The notes below the pieces were generated by a model. It was not told the origin of the DNA and did not search any database. It was given only the letters and a program-made list of their open reading frames with translations. A stretch of 9,112 bases of DNA from Alphaproteobacteria bacterium (GTDB taxonomy: Bacteria > Pseudomonadota > Alphaproteobacteria > UBA3830): contig BNWE01000048.1 in NCBI GenBank assembly GCA_025998595.1, forward strand, positions 1-9,112. Direction: 5' to 3'. A program made the position numbers and the translations under genes. Numbering within the stretch: the stretch's first letter is position 1; the number at the start of each line of letters is the position of its first letter. Shown piece by piece: positions 5,964 to 9,112 of this stretch.

Positions 5964-6548
5964 ATGATTAAGTTTGTTAATTTTTTCCGTTTGATATGCT
6001 ATATACTCGGATTTGTTATTTTTTGTGATGCTGAATGTGCGGCTTTATTAATTCCTCCTCCTGTAGCAATTCCTCCATTGGGTCCTTTGGGAGCGCCGCC
6101 TTTGCCAGCTCCGCATCCATTTCCAATACATGTTGCTCTTCCAATTCCTCCTACATATGGATTTGAAATTATATGGTTTATGTATGGCGCGCCACGCTTG
6201 AACGCAGACATAATTGCCTTTAATAATATGACTTTCCAGACATATAATACTAATAATAATCTTTTATTGTTAGTAGGAGGTGGTGGTGGAGCGCTTCCTG
6301 CTGGCAACAGTAGAGAGGTATTGTCATTATACAATGGAGCAATTCCACCAGGTATTGTACGATCTCCCGTTATACAAGCACAAAATGCTAACCTTGCATT
6401 TGGCGCAGGTGTAGCAGCGGCAAGTCAAATGCTACTGAGGAAAGCACAAAGCGGAATAATAGTTACATTAAATAACCCAATTAATCAAGCTGCATTACTA
6501 GGTGGACTTGCAGCAAATGTCGTTACTGTTTTTTGGCGGCTACATTAA
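5964..6548 (+). CDS. Proline-rich secreted protein, 5' portion (frameshifted gene)
   Basis: The ATG at 5964 follows AAAGGTG (5952-5958). The 194-residue product starts with a Sec-type signal peptide (residues 1 to about 26, FFRLICYILGFVIF core). A Pro-rich segment follows (about 29-63, repeats of PPP, PPLG, PLPAPHP), then a Gly run (GGGGG, about 105-109) and Ala/Gly-rich helices. It ends abruptly as VTVFWRLH at a T6 tract. The next frame (from 6533) continues the same style of sequence, so the gene lost one T or relies on slippage. As it stands the product could be a truncated secreted protein. No known family is recognised; surface or effector roles are speculation. Confidence 0.65.
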   Translation: MIKFVNFFRLICYILGFVIFCDAECAALLIPPPVAIPPLGPLGAPPLPAPHPFPIHVALPIPPTYGFEIIWFMYGAPRLNADIIAFNNMTFQTYNTNNNLLLLVGGGGGALPAGNSREVLSLYNGAIPPGIVRSPVIQAQNANLAFGAGVAAASQMLLRKAQSGIIVTLNNPINQAALLGGLAANVVTVFWRLH

Positions 6549-7040
6549 GGGCTGCACATTTGGATCTATCTGAAGCAATGTTGCTTCATGACATGGTTAA
6601 TAATGGGGGAGGTGTATATGCAACAATACAAAGGCAAATCATAGCTGTTTATAATCCTCTTCCTATTCCTGCAGGTGGGGCACCACGAATAGCACCACAG
6701 GCAAATCATTTCTTGGTTGTCGGATGCGCATTCCCAAAAAGACACAGTGCAAATGTTAAACTTTACACAAGAGAATGCTATCCAAGAATTCTTCTTCCTA
6801 AACCATGTTCACATTTAATTTTTTGCGTCTTGTAGCATCTCAAACTCCACTGTCAAAAAGTGGCAAAACCTAATTGATGAACATGGTTCTATTATAGCAG
6901 TAGGTCCAGCAATAATCCCACCACCTGCCGGGATTGCAAGACCGGAAACATTGAATGGTTATATAAGCTCATGCTTTGTCGGAAATAATCCTCCACCAAC
7001 CATTTTATCTATAGCATACCAAAACCCACAGCAGGAGTAA
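6533..7040 (+). pseudogene. Proline-rich secreted protein, 3' portion, interrupted by an 88-bp element
   Basis: The continuation lies in another frame, starting LAATLRAAHLDLSEAML. It runs to 6800, is broken by the 88-bp element, and resumes in the matching frame after 6888 (IIAVGPAIIPPPAGIARPE...) to a TAA at 7038-7040. Removing 88 or 91 bases (with or without one CTA copy) rejoins the frames exactly. Adding one T near 6530 then gives one protein of about 329 residues. The two sides look like internal repeats: QIIAVYNPLPIPAGGAPR against IIAVGPAIIPPPAGIAR, followed by F-V-G. Reading straight through, the frame stops at a TAG at 6833-6835 within the element. Confidence 0.65.
6801..6888 (+). mobile_element. 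88-bp miniature inverted-repeat element, copy 1
   Basis: The ends are a perfect 11-bp inverted repeat, AACCATGTTCA (6801-6811) and TGAACATGGTT (6878-6888), flanked by the 3-bp direct repeat CTA (6798-6800, 6889-6891). It matches the copy at 8898-8985 at 79 of 88 positions without gaps. Inside, CCACT-GTCAAAA-AGTGG can form a small hairpin; in the other copy CCATT keeps pairing through a G-T wobble. No coding capacity. It interrupts the proline-rich gene. Confidence 0.85.
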
Positions 7041-7048
7041 TGTTCAAC

Positions 7049-7214
7049 CGCTAACTCCGCTCAAAATTATGTAGCCTATTGTGTTTTTTGTTCATTTTTT
7101 AGCATTTTCTGCAAAAGCATAGGCTCCCTAATTAGGCAGTCTATCCTCAAACAAAAAAGGTTGAAGTTTCAGGAATAAGTAGCACAGACGACCTAATTTT
7201 GAGCGGAGTTAGCG
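7049..7214. mobile_element. 166-bp miniature inverted-repeat element
   Basis: The left end 7049-7069 (CGCTAACTCCGCTCAAAATT...) and right end 7194-7214 are perfect 21-bp inverted repeats. The element is flanked by the 6-bp direct repeat TTCAAC (7043-7048, 7215-7220), a target-site duplication. The interior is AT-rich and non-coding, with a CCTAATTAGG palindrome at 7127-7136. It lies a few bases after the stop of the proline-rich gene. The parent transposase is not in the window. Confidence 0.88.
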
Positions 7215-7832
7215 TTCAACTTCTAAATTTCTAGAAGGCAATCAGTTGGAGCGTGCGCCTCCGTATGGAAATGTCATTTTGCGAGACTCTTCAGCAAGAA
7301 GTTGCTCGCAACCCATTGCTCTATGCAAGAAAAATGGAGTCGTACATCTACTCTGCTTTTAGGACAAGCATCTTACTCCAGGCATTTTATAGAATTTGCA
7401 ATAATTTTTTTTATCATAAGACTCAAAGCATGTTGAGGTATAAAAAACATAGCAATCGATCGTTTTTTTGTCACTTTTTATATGTTTCATGTTTAGTAAG
7501 TCCACAGCAGGAGACACCAATGGTTGAAATCGCTCACATATCAATTAGATATACTCTAAAATTGTAAAAAATGCCTATGTTGCTCCAAATCTGTAGAAAT
7601 GTTGAGAAATCCTGTGGTTTTATTGCCGAACAAATGACAGCTTCCCTTATTAGGACAATCATGAAATTATTATGAAAATTATCCAATTGTGCATAATAAC
7701 AGATTTTTCAAGTCTGCGTAGTAACCTAAAATGACCGTTTTCTCCAAAATCCAACTTTTCAGAACAACTCACTTTCAAACAATTGTAGGTTGTGTTATAA
7801 GCTTAGATATACATAATATAGGAGTGTTTTTT
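7215..7832. other. Decayed or non-coding stretch before the second exported-protein gene
   Basis: No gene is convincingly supported. Two overlapping frames (7219-7362, and 7271-7567) are open and protein-like in parts, but lack ribosome sites and recognisable motifs. The first is in frame with the TAA at 7038-7040 once the 166-bp element is removed, so it may be a relic of a longer gene. CCACAGCAGGAG at 7502-7513 repeats 7026-7037 exactly. Copy B of the dispersed repeat lies inside, and 7570-7832 is AT-rich with no clear promoter. Confidence 0.5.
7437..7569. repeat. Dispersed repeat, copy B
   Basis: It matches the window start (1-114) in the same orientation, most strongly over the A-run/TAGCAATCGATCGTTTTTTT portion (about 7440-7481) and the ATATACTCTAAAATTGTA end (about 7550-7567). 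The hairpin arms that pair perfectly in copy A (GTAGCAA/TTGCTAC) are mutated here. Confidence 0.5.
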
Positions 7833-8405
7833 GTGATTAATTTTTTTATTTTGGCGATGTTCCTTCTATTTTCAGATTGCTCTTCAATGAACCAATGGTC
7901 GTTTTCTCAATTTAAAGACGTAGAAAGACCGTCAGTTGATAGTGTTATAAGAGATGATTCTGCTTTTATCAATTTTGCAAAGTATACTACATATGCGATT
8001 GTAGATCCACTTTTGCCAGCTCTTCCGCCTCTCGAAAAAGGTATAAGTCCTGGTGGTTTCTATCAAGTAATTAGAGATGTTCAGCAACCACTGGTTGACA
8101 ATAGCGTTTTTACATCGGTTGCATACAAATGCATGTATGTGAGTTCGCTAGCTTTGTCTGTGTATCATTTGAGAAGGATTGTCTCTGATATAAAAGTCTG
8201 CCTTGGTGAGAATTTTCTTAACTTTCATGACTACGAGAAAAGGCTAAATGATTTTGAAAGTTACTTAAAAATGGTATATAAGTGCGCTTACCCCAAAATG
8301 GATTATCCATCTGATGTTCGTGCAAAAACCTATACGATGCCGCAAGAGTATGACTGTGATGGTGGGCTAGAGCGTTTGTTATTGGAGCATTCATTGAAGA
8401 AATAG
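7833..8405 (+). CDS. Exported KGISP-type protein, intact paralog
   Basis: The GTG at 7833 is chosen because AGGAG (7820-7824) lies eight bases before it and the product then begins with a signal peptide, MINFFILAMFLLFSDC. The longer frame from ATG 7731 has no such support. The product is 190 residues. Cys16 after Ser-Asp may be a lipoprotein cysteine, paralleling MDC in the broken paralog at 5026, though Asp at -1 is atypical. The domain from about residue 58 carries PLLPAL, EKGISPGGFYQVIRDVQQPLVD, a hydrophobic helical stretch (CMYVSSLALSVYHLRRIV) and YEKRLNDFESYLK, all shared with 5545-5928. I do not recognise the family. An envelope or secreted, possibly host-facing, role is inferred from the leader and the paralogy. 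It ends 27 bases before the convergent integrase fragment. Confidence 0.72.
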   Translation: MINFFILAMFLLFSDCSSMNQWSFSQFKDVERPSVDSVIRDDSAFINFAKYTTYAIVDPLLPALPPLEKGISPGGFYQVIRDVQQPLVDNSVFTSVAYKCMYVSSLALSVYHLRRIVSDIKVCLGENFLNFHDYEKRLNDFESYLKMVYKCAYPKMDYPSDVRAKTYTMPQEYDCDGGLERLLLEHSLKK

Positions 8406-8432
8406 TGAACCCGCCACATTGAAGCTATAGAA

Positions 8433-8846
8433 TCATACAGGGAACTTTCGTATGGCATTTTCGTATTCGTTTTGAGCGTCCCCGATGGCTAATTTTGAGT
8501 AGATTTCGAGTGATTTCCGGCTTTCATGTCCAGAGTATGGCTGGATTAGAGCGTCTTCGATTCCTTGCTTTTTCAGCCATGTAAACAAGAAGTGCCGCAA
8601 TTTATGAGGAGAGATTGGTTGCGAGATTCCCGCATCTTTTGAGTAGTGAGCAAGGATTTTTCTGATTCCTCGATCTGTGTAGGGTTTTTTCCACGAAGAT
8701 TCGAAAAGGTATGTTCCTCCTTTTTTAACTGTACTGTCCGCATGAACGGCTAAGAGTTCTTTAAAAGATATAGGAAATGGAACTATTCTGTCTTTTTTTC
8801 CCTTTCCTTGGTTAATTTTCCACGGGGCGGTTATAAACCTTACGCT
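8433..8846 (-). pseudogene. Tyrosine recombinase (phage-type integrase), C-terminal catalytic fragment
   Basis: On the minus strand 137 residues are open up to the TGA at 8433-8435. They contain the beta-hairpin lysine region [15 protein letters not shown] (11-25), the HKLRH box (81-85, His and Arg of the active site), YSGHES with the third His (His107) and IYSKLA with nucleophile Tyr116, ending in NAIRKFPV. These are the C-terminal hallmarks of lambda-type/XerC-D-type integrases. The arm-binding and core-binding domains and the first catalytic Arg are missing because the frame hits a stop at 8847. The break falls at TTAC (8840-8843) on the plus strand, where an IS200-type left end seems to begin. 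It is probably the relic integrase of a former genomic island. Confidence 0.85.
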
Positions 8847-8891
8847 TTAGCGTGAATTGCTTTAGCGTATTAGAAGTTTTAGACTCAGAGG
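8844..8891 (+). mobile_element. Putative left end of an IS200/IS605-family element
   Basis: The segment begins right after TTAC (the target tetranucleotide known for IS608) and the integrase coding sequence stops there. It contains a 10-bp direct repeat GCTTTAGCGT (8844-8853, 8859-8868); with the preceding AC, the first copy forms ACGCT-TT-AGCGT, a short hairpin like those in IS200/IS605 ends. The tnpA start follows directly at 8892. The boundary is inferred. Confidence 0.45.
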
Positions 8892-9112
8892 ATGAATAAC
8901 CATGTTCACATTTAAATTTTTGCGCCCTGCAGCATCTCAAACTCCATTGTCAAAAAGTGGCAAAAACCTATTAATGAACATGGTTAATGATAGAGAAAGG
9001 TACACAAGGGGAGCCCATACTGTATTAGAACTACAATATCACTTTGTGTGGAAGACGAAGTACTCGTACCATGTTCTGAAAGACGATATAGCGTTGCGTC
9101 TCAGGGAGTTAG
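8892..9112 (+). pseudogene. tnpA: IS200-type Y1 transposase tnpA, disrupted at its 5' end and cut by the window edge
   Basis: The frame running off the right edge reads RYTRGAHTVLELQYHFVW then KTKYSYHVLKDDIALRLREL, the typical N-terminus of IS200/IS605 TnpA, the HUH single-strand transposase of about 140-150 aa. Its HUH motif and catalytic Tyr would lie beyond the window. The apparent original start is ATG AAT at 8892-8897. The 88-bp element sits right after that AAT, which is duplicated at 8986-8988. Removing the element gives MNDRERYTRG, a normal TnpA start. With the element in place, the original start meets a TAA within a few codons. ATGs supplied by the element's right end (8974 and 8980) are in frame and could restart translation, though no ribosome site is evident. 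Confidence 0.82.
8898..8985 (+). mobile_element. 88-bp miniature inverted-repeat element, copy 2
   Basis: It has the same 11-bp ends as copy 1 (8898-8908, 8975-8985) and identical length, and is flanked by AAT on both sides (8895-8897, 8986-8988), a 3-bp target duplication. It lies between codons 2 and 3 of tnpA. The conserved interior hairpin (around 8944-8960) has a C-to-T change compensated by wobble pairing. Confidence 0.85.

Noticed and set aside
5999..6334. Gly/Pro-rich minus-strand frame
   Set aside because: It is the antisense of the proline-rich secreted gene; Pro codons read backwards give Gly.
6525..6545. Programmed -1 frameshift signal
   Set aside because: The codons GTT TTT TGG do not make a proper X XXY YYZ heptamer, and the downstream frame is itself broken by an insertion, so simple decay is more likely.
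7253..7567. 104-residue plus-strand frame
   Set aside because: It runs through the dispersed repeat, lacks a ribosome site, and competes with another open frame at 7219-7362.
7731..7832. Longer N-terminus (ATG 7731) for the second exported protein
   Set aside because: It has no ribosome site and would bury the signal peptide; the GTG at 7833 has AGGAG at good spacing.
9100..9112. Third copy of the GGAGTTAG transposon end at the window edge
   Set aside because: It is ordinary coding sequence (LREL) of the IS200-type transposase; the match is only eight bases.

Overview
The window is a decayed, AT-rich accessory region of a bacterium. It is packed with mobile-element debris, paralogous exported proteins of unknown function and toxin-antitoxin genes. 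Several families seen here (RhuM, HipBA, RecD2, an IS200-type Y1 transposase, a tyrosine recombinase) are widespread. The many fragments, miniature transposons and lipoprotein-like secreted proteins suggest a host-associated or intracellular Gram-negative, possibly an alphaproteobacterial endosymbiont. That placement is inference only; no rRNA, tRNA or other phylogenetic marker is present.

Left part (1-2044): a copy of a dispersed repeat that includes a terminator-like hairpin, a truncated N-terminal fragment of the helicase gene recD2 (minus strand), and an intact rhuM-family gene (minus strand). A roughly 470-base divergent intergenic region follows, with a 12-bp tandem duplication and several dyads.

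Middle (2012-4496): a compact cassette of a small serine recombinase, a hipB-like antitoxin and a hipA-like kinase toxin. hipB and hipA overlap by 11 bases. The cassette is bracketed by two inverted copies of an 18-bp palindromic site that differ only by a compensatory base-pair change, so it may be a discrete mobile or regulated unit.

Right part (4497-8405): a non-coding region with an iteron-like array of 18-bp repeats. It leads into two paralogous signal-peptide proteins sharing an EKGISPxGFYQ signature; one is broken, the other intact at 7833-8405. Between them lies a proline-rich secreted protein gene broken by a frameshift in a T tract and by an insertion.

Two miniature inverted-repeat elements can be defined from the sequence. 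One is 88 bp, with 11-bp ends and 3-bp target duplications; it has two full copies and one remnant. The other is 166 bp, with 21-bp ends and a 6-bp duplication, plus a degenerate relative. In silico removal of the 88-bp element restores the reading frame of the proline-rich gene and gives a normal start for the IS200-type transposase.

Right edge (8433-9112): the C-terminal catalytic domain of a tyrosine recombinase (minus strand). It is cut at a TTAC tetranucleotide by what looks like the left end of an IS200/IS605 element, whose tnpA runs off the window. The overall picture is serial insertion: an island integrase hit by an IS200-type element, which was itself hit by the 88-bp element.
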